Part shown: in pieces, positions 7,183-16,505 of the stretch
Position numbering within the stretch: position 1 is the first letter of the stretch
How the letters are laid out: every line of letters begins with the position of its first letter
Assembly: GCA_020629335.1 (NCBI GenBank)
Contig: JAHDDN010000004.1
Location: forward strand, 1-41,523
DNA: 41,523 nucleotides
Source: Chitinophagales bacterium
Lineage (GTDB): Bacteria; Bacteroidota; Bacteroidia; Chitinophagales; UBA2359
Direction: 5' to 3'
Made by a program: the position numbers and the translations under genes
Notes under the pieces: generated by a model
Told to the model about the DNA's origin: nothing
The model's database searches: none
What the model saw: the letters and a program-made list of their open reading frames with translations, nothing else

Positions 7183-8916
7183 ATGAATAGTATCCATAAA
7201 TCAAGCCTATTTTTCCTTATCTGTGCCTTATTCAGTATAATGAGTAAAGCACAAAGTATTGCTATTAAAGGCGGACAACTAATAGATGTAGAAAATCAAA
7301 AAATCATCGAAAATAGCTTGGTATTGATTAAGGATGGAATCATAAAGGATGTTGGTCAAGTAGGGTCAATAAAGATACCTGAAGAAGCAGAAATTATGGA
7401 TGCTACTGGTAAATGGCTATCTCCTGGATTGATCGATGCACATATTCATCTTTTTCAATCTGGTGGCCTATACACCCGCCCTGATGCGATTGATCTCCGA
7501 CAGTTTTATGCCTACCAAAGAGACCAAAGATGGATCAAGGAAAATGCAGATGACTTACTCAAATCCTATTTGGCTTGCGGTATCACAACAGTTGTGGATG
7601 TAGGAGGGCCATTCCACAATTTTGCGCTACGAGATAGTATGAATACTAAAACGGAAAGTCCACATATCTTTCTGACTGGCCCTTTAATATCGACCTATCA
7701 ACCAGAGGAGTTGTTGACTAAAGATCCGCCTATCATAAAAGTCAATTCAATTGAAGAAGCTAAAGACTTAGTCAGAAAGCAAGTACCCTTCAAACCTGAC
7801 TTAATCAAGATTTGGTATATCGTATTGCCTGGTGAAACTCCTGAAGGTAATTTACCAATAGTCCAAGCAGTCATAGATGAAAGTCATGCGAATAATATCA
7901 AAGTAGCAGTTCATGCAACAGAAATGAAAACCGCTCGATTAGCCATTGAAAATGGAGCCGATATACTGGTACATAGTGTGGATGATAAAGTAGTAGACCA
8001 AGCTTTTATTGATTTGCTAAAAGAGAAAGGCACCATCTATGTGCCTACGCTAATTGTACACCAAAAATACGCTCAAGTATTTGGACAAAATTATCAAGCG
8101 AATGAGGCGGACTTCAATAAAACACACCCTCACCCTTTGGGTACCTTATTAGACCTTCAACATATCAGAGCTAAATTATTAGTGGATATGTATAAGGCTT
8201 ATGCTATTCAAGGGAAAGTAAGAGACGAAATGAGAGATTCTGTGAAAGCAGCCAACCTACAACTCTTAGCCAAAAACAACATCCCAATCGCGACAGGAAC
8301 TGACGCGGGCAACATTGGTACACTTCATGGCAGTTCTTACTTCGACGAATTAGCGGCGATGGCTAAAGCAGGGCTTTCTAATTGGGAATTAATACAAGCC
8401 TCTACGATTAATGCTGCGCAATCTCTTAATCAAATGAGTCATTTAGGAAGTATCAACAAAGGCAAAAGTGCAGACGTTCTATTACTCAATGCAAACCCTT
8501 TAGAAGACATTCAACATCTTCAGCAATTAGATATTTTGGTACACAAAGGACAAATCATTGACTTAACAAAGATGAATAATAATAGCCCCGAAAACCTAGC
8601 TCAACGTCAGCTCAACGCCTATAATCTTAGAGATATAGATGCTTTCTTAGAGCCCTATAGTGATGAAGTAGAAATCTATAATTTCCCTGATGAACTACTC
8701 TATTCTGGTAAAGAGAAAATGCGAACAGATTATGCTAAATTTTTCAAAGAAACGCCTAATCTTCACTGTAAATTAGTCAATAGAATGGTCCTAGGAAATA
8801 AAGTCATAGATCAAGAAGAGGTAACAGGCTTCCCTAATGATTACGTTCTCGAAGCGGTGGCTATCTATTATATTGAAAATGAGAAAATTACAAAAGTATA
8901 TTTTATGAGACCATAA
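7183..8916 (+). CDS. Secreted amidohydrolase with C-terminal SnoaL/NTF2-like domain
   Basis: 577 aa with an N-terminal signal peptide (about 1-23, ending SKAQS). Residues about 25-460 are a metal-dependent amidohydrolase of the imidazolonepropionase/prolidase-like group: LSPGLIDAHIHLF (metal-binding HxH), KVAVHATE, DILVHSVDD and TGTDAGNIG (metal Asp), then a composite beta domain (GSINKGKSADVLLLNANPL). Residues about 465-577 (RQLNAYNLRDIDAFLEPYSDEVEIYNFP) match a SnoaL-like/NTF2-fold domain. The fusion is unusual; the substrate is unknown. It probably acts in the periplasm or outside the cell. It is transcribed divergently from the RluA-family gene and is monocistronic. Confidence 0.88.
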   Translation: MNSIHKSSLFFLICALFSIMSKAQSIAIKGGQLIDVENQKIIENSLVLIKDGIIKDVGQVGSIKIPEEAEIMDATGKWLSPGLIDAHIHLFQSGGLYTRPDAIDLRQFYAYQRDQRWIKENADDLLKSYLACGITTVVDVGGPFHNFALRDSMNTKTESPHIFLTGPLISTYQPEELLTKDPPIIKVNSIEEAKDLVRKQVPFKPDLIKIWYIVLPGETPEGNLPIVQAVIDESHANNIKVAVHATEMKTARLAIENGADILVHSVDDKVVDQAFIDLLKEKGTIYVPTLIVHQKYAQVFGQNYQANEADFNKTHPHPLGTLLDLQHIRAKLLVDMYKAYAIQGKVRDEMRDSVKAANLQLLAKNNIPIATGTDAGNIGTLHGSSYFDELAAMAKAGLSNWELIQASTINAAQSLNQMSHLGSINKGKSADVLLLNANPLEDIQHLQQLDILVHKGQIIDLTKMNNNSPENLAQRQLNAYNLRDIDAFLEPYSDEVEIYNFPDELLYSGKEKMRTDYAKFFKETPNLHCKLVNRMVLGNKVIDQEEVTGFPNDYVLEAVAIYYIENEKITKVYFMRP

Positions 8917-9066
8917 CAGCCCGTAACAATGGCATAAAACGAAAATATAATTTGCTTTATAAAAGCCTGAAATACGTTTGTTTGGTATCAAATTTGGTGC
9001 TTATATTATACTATCACCCTCCTTTACTACTGTTTGGATGTTTACTTAGTGGCATAAAGCATTACC

Positions 9067-10989
9067 ATGGTTTTTAATACACAAATTTCTTCAGAGCTTT
9101 TAAATAGTGTCGTTTCTAATACGCCTATCCCTATGCTAATTAAGGATATAGATGGAAAATGGCTAATAGTCAATCAAGCTCTATGTCGCTTACTCAATAT
9201 GACTCAAGATGCTTTACTCCAAAAAAAAGAGAAAGAAATCCTATCCAAATCACAACTAAGAATATTCAAGAAATGGGATAAAGCATTACTAAAAAGTGAG
9301 AAAAAACAAACTTATGAAGCCAGCTTTAAAAAAAATGGCCCAGTCTATAATTTTCAAAAATCCCTCCTAAAAGAGAATGATCGAAAATACATACTAGTTT
9401 GTATAGAGCCTCAAGTCCATCATATCGAACAAATAATTAAGGGAAACGAAAACAAATATCGCACACTCTATAGAAGATTCTTCGAATATGGATTCGAAGG
9501 AATTGCAGTCATTGATTCTAATTCTATCGAAATAGTAGAAGCTAATCAAAAATTAAAGGAATATCTAAAACTCACCGCTAACGAACTCCACCAATTTAAT
9601 CCACTAATATCTACCCCACTTTATCAAGCTAATGGTATTAAATCTTCCGAGCTAATTAAAGAGCACTTAAAAACGACCAAAAGAAAAGGTAAGGTGCAAT
9701 TTGATTGGATCAGTCAAAACAAAGAAAAAGACTATCAATATCACGAAATTAGTCTAATCAACTTACCTGCTCCAAATGAGCACCTAATTGCTGCCATCTT
9801 TAAAGACATCACCGAAAAAACTCATAACGAAAAAGAAAGACAAAGGCTCTTTCAAGAACAAGAAGCTATTATTGCCTCTATTCCAGCAGCCTTCTTTTTT
9901 AAAGACACATTAAATAATGTAGTCAAAACCAACAAAACAGGCGCAGACCTTCTAGGACTTACCAAAGAGCAAATAGAAAATAATAATTTTTCGGACCTCA
10001 TGCCTGAGTATGCTAAAGAATTTCTACACCAAGATTTTGAAGTAGCCAGAAGCCGTAAACCAATGTTGGGAATTATCGAGCACCTAACCGTTAATAACGA
10101 AAAAAGATGGGTCCGTACCGACAAATCTCCATTCATTGATGAAAAAGGCTATATCACAGGAGTGCTATCCTACTCCATTGACATCACAGATCTAATTGAT
10201 ACTAAAGAAGAACTAGAACTGGCACAGAAAACCTTAATGATTAGTAATCAACAATTAGATGAGAAAAATCGTCAACTAAAAACATATATCGACTCCAATA
10301 TGCAATTGGAAAACTTCGCCTATATCGCCTCGCATGATCTCAAAGAGCCCCTACGCACTATCACCAGCTTCACACAAATCATTGAAGAAACTTACGCCCA
10401 TGAGTTTGACGAAATGGGAAAACAATGCCTAAAGTATGTCATCACAGCTGCTAAAAATCTCAATCTCTTAATTGAAGACCTACTCATTTTTTCCAAAGTC
10501 GGTTCCGAACAAATTGATATGCGTCCAATCAATATGCATATACTTTTAGACGACATCGTTCAGTCGCTCAATATGCGCATCAACGAAACAAAAGCCGAAA
10601 TCATTTTAAAGGATATTCCAGAAACTATTTTAGGCAATATGACTCGTATTCGCCAGCTCTTTCAAAACCTAATCGCTAATGCCATTAAATTTCACAAAAA
10701 GGATATCAACCCCATCGTTAAGTTAAGCTGCACTGAATTAAAAAATGCTTGGCAATTTAGAGTAGAGGATAATGGCATAGGTATAAAACCTGAATATCAC
10801 GAAAAAATATTTTTACTGTTCAAAAAGCTACACAACAAAAGTCAGTATGAAGGTACTGGCATTGGCTTAGCACTTTGCAAAAAAATAACAGAACTACACG
10901 AAGGCCAAATTTCTTTAGAATCAATACCAAACGATGGTACCACTTTTATTTTCACAATCAGCAAAACCCCTTCTCCAAGACTACTATAA
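9067..10989 (+). CDS. Multi-PAS hybrid-less sensor histidine kinase
   Basis: 640 aa, ATG start, no TM segment or signal peptide, so it is cytoplasmic. Three PAS domains are visible: about 8-120 (NTPIPMLIKDIDGKWLIVN), 135-250 (FEYGFEGIAVIDSNSIEIVEAN) and 258-385 (IIASIPAAFFFKDTLNN). A coiled coil (about 375-408) leads to the HisKA domain with phosphoacceptor His423 in ASHDLKEPLRT. The HATPase domain (about 520-635) shows NLIANAIKFH, VEDNGIGIK and GTGIGLALCKK. No receiver domain and no adjacent response regulator, so it is an orphan kinase. The architecture resembles bacteriophytochrome-like PAS kinases of Bacteroidota; the ligand is unknown. Confidence 0.93.
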   Translation: MVFNTQISSELLNSVVSNTPIPMLIKDIDGKWLIVNQALCRLLNMTQDALLQKKEKEILSKSQLRIFKKWDKALLKSEKKQTYEASFKKNGPVYNFQKSLLKENDRKYILVCIEPQVHHIEQIIKGNENKYRTLYRRFFEYGFEGIAVIDSNSIEIVEANQKLKEYLKLTANELHQFNPLISTPLYQANGIKSSELIKEHLKTTKRKGKVQFDWISQNKEKDYQYHEISLINLPAPNEHLIAAIFKDITEKTHNEKERQRLFQEQEAIIASIPAAFFFKDTLNNVVKTNKTGADLLGLTKEQIENNNFSDLMPEYAKEFLHQDFEVARSRKPMLGIIEHLTVNNEKRWVRTDKSPFIDEKGYITGVLSYSIDITDLIDTKEELELAQKTLMISNQQLDEKNRQLKTYIDSNMQLENFAYIASHDLKEPLRTITSFTQIIEETYAHEFDEMGKQCLKYVITAAKNLNLLIEDLLIFSKVGSEQIDMRPINMHILLDDIVQSLNMRINETKAEIILKDIPETILGNMTRIRQLFQNLIANAIKFHKKDINPIVKLSCTELKNAWQFRVEDNGIGIKPEYHEKIFLLFKKLHNKSQYEGTGIGLALCKKITELHEGQISLESIPNDGTTFIFTISKTPSPRLL

Positions 10990-11097
10990 GGCTATTGGTT
11001 TATATTTGGGCGTGCCCATGCGGATCAAAAATTAAGTGCGCAGCACGAATCAATCCATTATTTATCATGATCTATTAATCATTCAAGGAAGACGCAT

Positions 11098-11231
11098 GGT
11101 CGGGCTGTCCGCTCTTATGTGGCTATGCTGCTCTAAGTTCGCTAAGTGCTGCTTGTCTCTAAGGAGCCTGCGCATCACTAAGCTACCTAAATCGCATCGT
11201 CTACGCCACATACCGCTTCCATCCCTCACGC
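11098..11231 (-). repeat. Structured palindromic repeat, copy B
   Basis: Inverted orientation relative to copies A, C, E and F. Conserved ends GGTCGGGCTGTCCGCT and CCGCTTCCATCCCTCA. Outer stem ATGTGGC/GCCACAT, middle stem AGTG/CACT and apical stem CTC/GAG (loop CTTA rather than GCA). Its flank holds GTGCGCAGCACGA, shared with copy D, and TTTGGGCGTGCCC near 11006, shared with the tail of copy F. The rest of 10990-11473 is AT-rich and holds no gene I can support. Confidence 0.75.
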
Positions 11232-11473
11232 AAAAAATCACATTTTTAACAATTTTTAATAGGAAAAGCCCTTATTTGGCAAAAGATTTGCACTTTTTCT
11301 CTTTAATCGACGTTAATTTAATATAAAATGGAATTTTTTTGAGAAAAGTTGTCAAAACAACGCACTCAAAATCGTCTAATACTAAAGGAGAACAACACTT
11401 TATTTACTATTTTGGATTCACACACTTACAATAATAACAAAAGGATTTTTTATCGCAATTAAAAACTTCGCCT

Positions 11474-11665
11474 ATGAAAGCCCTAACTTTCATACTTGCC
11501 ATATTCTTCAGCACAGGTGCATCTATTGATGGCATCTGTCAGGTACTAGGTTATCCCTTCTCTAATTCCTCTTGGACTCCACTACTAATGGGTTTCTTAG
11601 CGATATATTTTATTACACTCCACAGAGATAAGCTCCTCAATGAAAATGAGGAAGAAAATTACTAA
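11474..11665 (+). CDS. Small membrane protein, unknown
   Basis: 63 aa, ATG start. Two hydrophobic segments (about 2-16 and 35-51, LLMGFLAIYFITL) and a charged C-terminus (HRDKLLNENEEENY). The first segment could be a signal peptide (TFILAIFFSTGASIDG). No family recognised. It is convergent with the FHA gene at 11687, with only 21 bases between stops. A weak hairpin TGGTT/AACCA in that gap could serve both genes. Small size makes it uncertain, but the hydrophobic pattern and clean start favour a real gene. Confidence 0.5.
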   Translation: MKALTFILAIFFSTGASIDGICQVLGYPFSNSSWTPLLMGFLAIYFITLHRDKLLNENEEENY

Positions 11666-11686
11666 TGGTTTAATTTGAACCACTAA

Positions 11687-12391
11687 TTATCCTTTTTCAA
11701 AGGTCAATTTGGTTTGACCAAATTGTATTATATCTCCCTCGCTGAGTTTGATAATAGTACTCGGCCCAATTCTTTTCAACTTAAAAGAAACATTATTAAC
11801 ATCCGTATCGGAGCTATTTTCTAGCTCTACTAAAAAAGTGCCATTCATACTTGCTTTTCCATTAAAATTACCTACACCATCAGTTAAGATGTACTCCCAA
11901 TTATTGTCTAAGTCTTTTTTGACCTCTATCAATGCCTGGCTTCTACTTAGATGTTCATCCCCTTCCAATGCGATATCTGGTTGAACCGTTTTGGATGGAC
12001 GGCCAATGTAATTTTTCCCAGCTTTCAGTGGATAAACAGCTGAATCCTTTTCTTCTATTAAACTAAAGGCTTTTAAATAAGCTAATATACTTTCTTGGGC
12101 TTCTACTGCCGCTTCTTCTTCCTCTTTTGCTTCTACAGCAGTCTCTTCTTTAGGAGATTCTTCTTCTACCAAAATATCTGACCAAATAGATTCATCAATC
12201 TCTTTTCCATTCTTATTTATATCAATAGGCTTATCCGCAGACTTCTGATAAACACCTTGATAGTAAGCTGACATACTATCTAATGAATCATATCCCCACC
12301 AATCTTCACTACAATTATCACATTGACGAGCTATTTTTTCCCCTGGAATAGCTACAATTTGACCACAATTTTGACATTTAATCACTTGCAT
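11687..12391 (-). CDS. FHA-domain protein with N-terminal zinc ribbon
   Basis: 234 aa, ATG start. The N-terminus is a Cys4 zinc ribbon (CQNCGQ at about 5-10 and CDNCSEDWWG at about 23-32). An acidic low-complexity linker (about 65-108, rich in Glu and Ala) follows. The C-terminal FHA domain (about 115-233) has YIGRPSK, LSRSQALIE and SMNGTFLVE. It has no TM segment, so it is a cytoplasmic phosphothreonine reader or adaptor. It is a single gene, convergent with the small membrane-protein gene, and the third FHA protein of the window; the kinase at 4013-5983 is a possible partner (inference). Confidence 0.85.
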   Translation of the reverse strand: MQVIKCQNCGQIVAIPGEKIARQCDNCSEDWWGYDSLDSMSAYYQGVYQKSADKPIDINKNGKEIDESIWSDILVEEESPKEETAVEAKEEEEAAVEAQESILAYLKAFSLIEEKDSAVYPLKAGKNYIGRPSKTVQPDIALEGDEHLSRSQALIEVKKDLDNNWEYILTDGVGNFNGKASMNGTFLVELENSSDTDVNNVSFKLKRIGPSTIIKLSEGDIIQFGQTKLTFEKG

Positions 12392-12860
12392 AATGAAGGT
12401 GTTTTGTAAAGTGTGTATGGATAAGTGTACTTATAACGAATCAATTCCTTGCTTCTTGTCAAATTTAAAAATATATCGGTAAAATCATAGTAATTCAAGG
12501 CTTAAAACAACCTTCTTGTCAGCTTATAAGCTTTAACAGATCAGACTTCTGATAGGCTTAGGCTAAAAAATATTTAATAATGTAAGATAATCAAGCGCCA
12601 AAACCTTATTGGAAAGGTACAAGACTCAAAACTTAGGTCATTTTTTTGACTAGCAAACCAATTACTTTTATGCCTCAATCAAGCAAATACAAGAACACTT
12701 GATACTATCTTATAAAAAACGCCATTATTTGGAAGCGTACATTATGCAGAAAAAGGAGGATTTTTTTTCAAGGTAAATACTTTAAATTTACAGGTTCTCA
12801 TTACTCAGTTTATCATTTTGACGTTTTAGGCTCAAGATGTTCCTATCGTTTTTACACAAT
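12392..12860. other. Intergenic AT-rich stretch without a gene
   Basis: Holds the presumed promoter region of the minus-strand FHA gene. I see no ORF, RNA motif or long repeat that I can support. Confidence 0.5.
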
Positions 12861-12897
12861 AAAAGGGTATTATCCACTAGCTGGATGGTACCCTTTT
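12861..12897 (-). terminator. Strong hairpin terminator after the 886-aa gene
   Basis: Arms 12861-12876 and 12882-12897 pair over 16 positions (AAAAGGGTA with TACCCTTTT, two G-T pairs, ATCCA with TGGAT) around loop CTAGC. T-rich on both sides, so it may act in both directions. It lies 44 bases past the stop of the large minus-strand gene. Confidence 0.75.
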
Positions 12898-12940
12898 TTT
12901 ATTTAAACATAGACTTAAATAACTCAAGCAGAACTTAGCC

Positions 12941-15601
12941 TTAAGGCTGTATTCTATATGCTAAGATGCTATTGTTTAATCCTCCACCAATCAATATATC
13001 TTCCCTTGTGTTTCTTAAATCAGTTAATACAAAAGGAGTAGAACAATCTACAGGAAAACCTTTTAATGGCATTCCCGCATCATCTAAAAGGTAAGCCTTT
13101 TTTTGATCCTTTTGGAAAAGACCAATATTATACTCTAAACGGCTTGAGAGTTTAACAGGAAAAATTTCTGATGGACGAATCTCTGGTTCTAATATGGCGA
13201 TTAATTCAGGACCAGCATCTCCATAAGCGGTTATTTTATTCCGATTGAAGAAGACCTTTTCTGCTTGAGCATCCCCTACTACATTCGCTACGAAGTAATT
13301 TTCCTCCTTTTCGACACGAGACACAAGTTTAGTTTCCATATCTCTTAACTCTTCATTAAACTCAATCGTATAATTCATTCCATCTTTACCATAGGCTAAT
13401 ATAGAAACTTTATTACTTAAGATATCTATAGTAGGAGCTGACATCAAACCAACCCCTAGGACCTCTTTAAAAATTGTTCTGCCCAAACGATCTAATAGAT
13501 AGATATTCCCATTATCATTAACCGCAACTAGATAATCCTTTTTCTTAAATTTAAAATGCTGTATTGGATATTCTATTAAGCCAATCCCACTTAGTGGACT
13601 CCAACCATCTATCAATTGTTTAGTAGCAGTATAGCCATATACATTTAGATTACCACATGGAATATAGTAACTATATTCTTTATTACTCTTAAAATCCACC
13701 ATACACATGCCTGCACTAGCCCTTGAACTGAGCCTTAAGGGATAAGAATCTACATCTTCTCCTGTCTCTCTTTCTAACAAATAGACCTTGCTTGGAGTAT
13801 TGAAGAGTAGTTGCGATTTTTGTCCACCATAAAGTTGTATAGGATAGACTTCTCCCAATATTTCTTTTTCTAAGCTTCGCTTCCAGCGTATAGTACCATT
13901 AGAAGAAATAAGATAAATATTATTCGATTGATCTTGTACGAAAATATCTTTTTCTCCAGTACTTGGATTTTCTACCACTTGAGGGCTTGACCTTGGTACA
14001 TCTCTAAGAGGCACTTCCCATACTAAAACAGGGTCTTTTGTTCTTTCTATTTCAGAACCGACACTTCCTTTTATTTTGATTAGGTCATCTGAAGTCGTTA
14101 CTGCTTCAAGAGTGGCTGGATTCAACTCATAATAATGAGGAAGGTGGCCATTCAGATATTGCTTATAGGCGCGAGAAGCATTCATACGCAATATCTCAGG
14201 TATTTTATCCGTCTGAACAAATGAGAAATGATTGCTATTGGGATTCATATTCTTTATGAATTGCTGATAAGTTGGGCTATTCGCCAAAGAATTGAAATGT
14301 TCGCCTCCGCTAAGCATTAACTCTAAAGTACTTGGCTCCGTTGCAAGGAGTACCCAACGCTCCAGTATCATATAATAGCACTCATCAAAAGCCATGGCTG
14401 TTTCCTCACCAAATAAGGCACTTACAATATCCTTATTTCCCAGGTATCGAATTCTGGAGTTATTATCTAAATCTCTGGAATCATTATTTTTACTAACCGC
14501 ATTAGCTAAATCCCCCAAATAGGCTTGAGCAGCTCTAGCTTTTTTGCTTTCTATTGCTACTAATTTTTTTTCGTCTATTCTTCTATTAAGGGGCTCTACA
14601 ATGCCATAAGCCCATTCATTTCCTATCCAAGGCATACAATACTCCTTGAATATTCTATTTTCTTTTTCTGGTAATTGCTTATAAAAACTATTAAATGAAT
14701 GCACATTCGCAGCCCAAAGCAGGGCCATATTATCAGGCATAATAGAGGCAACGGTACTACCGTCTTTCGAAGGAGAAATTCCTTCAAATGCTCTGAGATA
14801 TTGATTAGCTTCATTCAAGTAGGCATAACCTTCATATTTTAATTGGCTATCATTAAGTGTAAAGTCTAATTTTAACCAATCAATGCTTTCTGCAAAGGGC
14901 TGTAATCCTTCTAAATTTTGATCATCTAAAAATCCTGAGCTTAAAAGTGGGATTTTTGCTCCATTTACTAAACATTTTATCCCCTTAGCGTTTAGGCGCT
15001 TAGCCTTCATTTTATCAAAGCTACTCATATTAGCGATATTTTTATTATCTGCTAATTGGCCTACACTTTCTTCTACTAAAGTCGGAGCCCAGCTGATAAA
15101 GATATAATCTTGATGCTCTGCAATAGCTATTTTTTCGTCATTCGCAGGATTGCTAAGACGGTTTATAGAGGCTCCCTTAAATTGATTTTTAGAAAGACTA
15201 TAGTTTTGTTCTTGCAAATAAGATACGAGTTTATCAGTTCCTCCCAAAGCTCCTTCCTTAAACGCAAATAGGTATTCGAATTTTTCCTTGCCTGCATTAT
15301 GTAGAGAAATCAAAATACTGGGATCTCTATAGGGGCCTTTAGCGACCTCTAAGAAAATAGTATTTAATTGGTTTAGACGTTGATCCAACAATTGACCAAA
15401 ATCTAATTGAGATAGTGTATTCTTCCAATAAGCATTTTCGCGGATGCGCTCTCTTGCTTGATTCATTTTTCTTACCTCCATGCTAATGATAGAGCTTTGA
15501 GGTAGAATCCCAGCAGTAAGCGGGCGCCCTACGAAAAACTTCATAAATACATAAACTAAAATTACTAAAACCAATATTGCTAAAAGTAGTTTTTTGCTCA
15601 T
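12941..15601 (-). CDS. Large membrane-anchored protein with C-terminal beta-propeller-like repeats
   Basis: 886 aa, ATG start. One N-terminal TM helix (about 4-24, LLLAILVLVILVYVFMKFF) anchors the protein, with the bulk on the periplasmic side. Residues about 30-500 resemble the DUF3352-type proteins of Bacteroidota (GILPQSSIISMEVRK near the membrane; long alpha/beta region). From about 525 onward, blades typical of quinoprotein-like propellers appear (DIFVQDQSNNIYLISSNGTIRWKR, YLVAVNDNGNIYLLDRLGRTIFKE). No enzymatic motif is seen. It is monocistronic, with a strong terminator downstream. Likely a cell-envelope protein of unknown role; the DUF3352 assignment is by general resemblance only. 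Confidence 0.8.
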   Translation of the reverse strand: MSKKLLLAILVLVILVYVFMKFFVGRPLTAGILPQSSIISMEVRKMNQARERIRENAYWKNTLSQLDFGQLLDQRLNQLNTIFLEVAKGPYRDPSILISLHNAGKEKFEYLFAFKEGALGGTDKLVSYLQEQNYSLSKNQFKGASINRLSNPANDEKIAIAEHQDYIFISWAPTLVEESVGQLADNKNIANMSSFDKMKAKRLNAKGIKCLVNGAKIPLLSSGFLDDQNLEGLQPFAESIDWLKLDFTLNDSQLKYEGYAYLNEANQYLRAFEGISPSKDGSTVASIMPDNMALLWAANVHSFNSFYKQLPEKENRIFKEYCMPWIGNEWAYGIVEPLNRRIDEKKLVAIESKKARAAQAYLGDLANAVSKNNDSRDLDNNSRIRYLGNKDIVSALFGEETAMAFDECYYMILERWVLLATEPSTLELMLSGGEHFNSLANSPTYQQFIKNMNPNSNHFSFVQTDKIPEILRMNASRAYKQYLNGHLPHYYELNPATLEAVTTSDDLIKIKGSVGSEIERTKDPVLVWEVPLRDVPRSSPQVVENPSTGEKDIFVQDQSNNIYLISSNGTIRWKRSLEKEILGEVYPIQLYGGQKSQLLFNTPSKVYLLERETGEDVDSYPLRLSSRASAGMCMVDFKSNKEYSYYIPCGNLNVYGYTATKQLIDGWSPLSGIGLIEYPIQHFKFKKKDYLVAVNDNGNIYLLDRLGRTIFKEVLGVGLMSAPTIDILSNKVSILAYGKDGMNYTIEFNEELRDMETKLVSRVEKEENYFVANVVGDAQAEKVFFNRNKITAYGDAGPELIAILEPEIRPSEIFPVKLSSRLEYNIGLFQKDQKKAYLLDDAGMPLKGFPVDCSTPFVLTDLRNTREDILIGGGLNNSILAYRIQP

Positions 15602-15623
15602 TAATGATTAACTTTAGGGGACA

Positions 15624-15681
15624 TAAGTAAGTGGACAGAATTACTTAGTCAGAAGATCATTTAAATTTGTCCAATTACTTA
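15624..15681. repeat. Short inverted repeat
   Basis: TAAGTAAGTGGACA at 15624-15637 pairs with TGTCCAATTACTTA at 15668-15681 (13 of 14). It lies in the divergent gap between the 886-aa gene and the DUF423 gene, directly beside a larger palindrome. Confidence 0.55.
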
Positions 15682-15692
15682 AATCAAGTAGT

Positions 15693-15852
15693 GAACTCAT
15701 TTAAAGTTTTTCTGCTGGCTTAGAAAATGGCCGTTTTTTCGTTCTTCTGCGTTATTTTATCGGTCCGTAGCGCTGCTATGCACCTCAAAAATGCCTTGAA
15801 TAACAAAAAAACAGCTCATTTTCAGCATCATCATAAAACTTTAAATGAGTTC
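15693..15852. repeat. 160-bp nested palindrome, MITE-like
   Basis: Perfect 18-bp inverted ends (GAACTCATTTAAAGTTTT at 15693-15710 and its complement at 15835-15852). Inside, a second imperfect pair (GAAAATGG..GTTTTTT against AAAAAAAC..CATTTTC) and a central hairpin (GGTCCGTAGC against GCTATGCACC) continue the symmetry. No coding capacity. A full cruciform or RNA hairpin is possible. It ends about 30 bases before the DUF423 start. Confidence 0.65.
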
Positions 15853-15883
15853 AGTATAAGCTACTTGGATTAAAAACATTTTA

Positions 15884-16264
15884 ATGCAAAGTAAATTTAT
15901 TTTTGTTGCTGCTTTATTAGGCGCTTTTTCTGTTGTATTGGGCGCCTTTGGAGCACACGGGCTTAAAGCTAAGCTAACACCCGATCAGCTACAAGTGTTT
16001 GAAACTGCCGTAAGATACCAGTTTTACCATACATTTGCTATCTTAGTATGTGCTTTATTAATGGATAAATATGCTATTTCTCCATTCATTTTATACGCAT
16101 TTTTATTAGGAATTATATTTTTCTCAGGCTCACTTTACCTATTATCTTGTAGAGAGCTATTAGGCTTAACAAATTGGAAGTGGCTTGGTCCTATTACCCC
16201 AATTGGAGGTTTATTATTTATTATAGGTTGGCTTTGGTTAGCCTTTAGTGTATTAAAAGAGTAG
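15884..16264 (+). CDS. DUF423 family small integral membrane protein
   Basis: 126 aa, ATG start. Matches the DUF423 (YgdD-like) pattern: ALLGAFSVVLGAFGAHGLKAKLTPDQLQVFETAVRYQFYH near the N-terminus, then three more hydrophobic segments and the ending GGLLFIIGWLWLAF. Four TM helices in total. Family function is not established. Single gene, facing a bidirectional terminator shared with the LRR gene. The family assignment is strong because the AFGAHGLK...YQFYHT signature is diagnostic. Confidence 0.93.
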   Translation: MQSKFIFVAALLGAFSVVLGAFGAHGLKAKLTPDQLQVFETAVRYQFYHTFAILVCALLMDKYAISPFILYAFLLGIIFFSGSLYLLSCRELLGLTNWKWLGPITPIGGLLFIIGWLWLAFSVLKE

Positions 16265-16372
16265 CGTAAAATAGTTGTAAATACAGTGAAGGCGTAAATT
16301 TACACTAAAAGTTGGTGACGATCAATAAAATTTAATTGAAAATTTCGGAAGAAGACAAAAGAAAACGCATAA

Positions 16373-16429
16373 AAAAGCCTCCTGCCTTTTAACCCTATCA
16401 AAAGATAAAGTATAAAGCAGGAGGCTTTT
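16373..16429. terminator. Bidirectional terminator between DUF423 and LRR genes
   Basis: Arms AAAAGCCTCCTGC (16373-16385) and GCAGGAGGCTTTT (16417-16429) are perfectly complementary over 13 bp with A/T runs outside both ends. The 31-base loop is long but the stem is GC-rich. Confidence 0.75.
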
Positions 16430-16505
16430 CTGTCTATTTTTTAGAAGAATGAAATTTTAAGGAACAATAGTTAAGTGGTTGACGGCAATTATTTGTGCTT
16501 CATCC

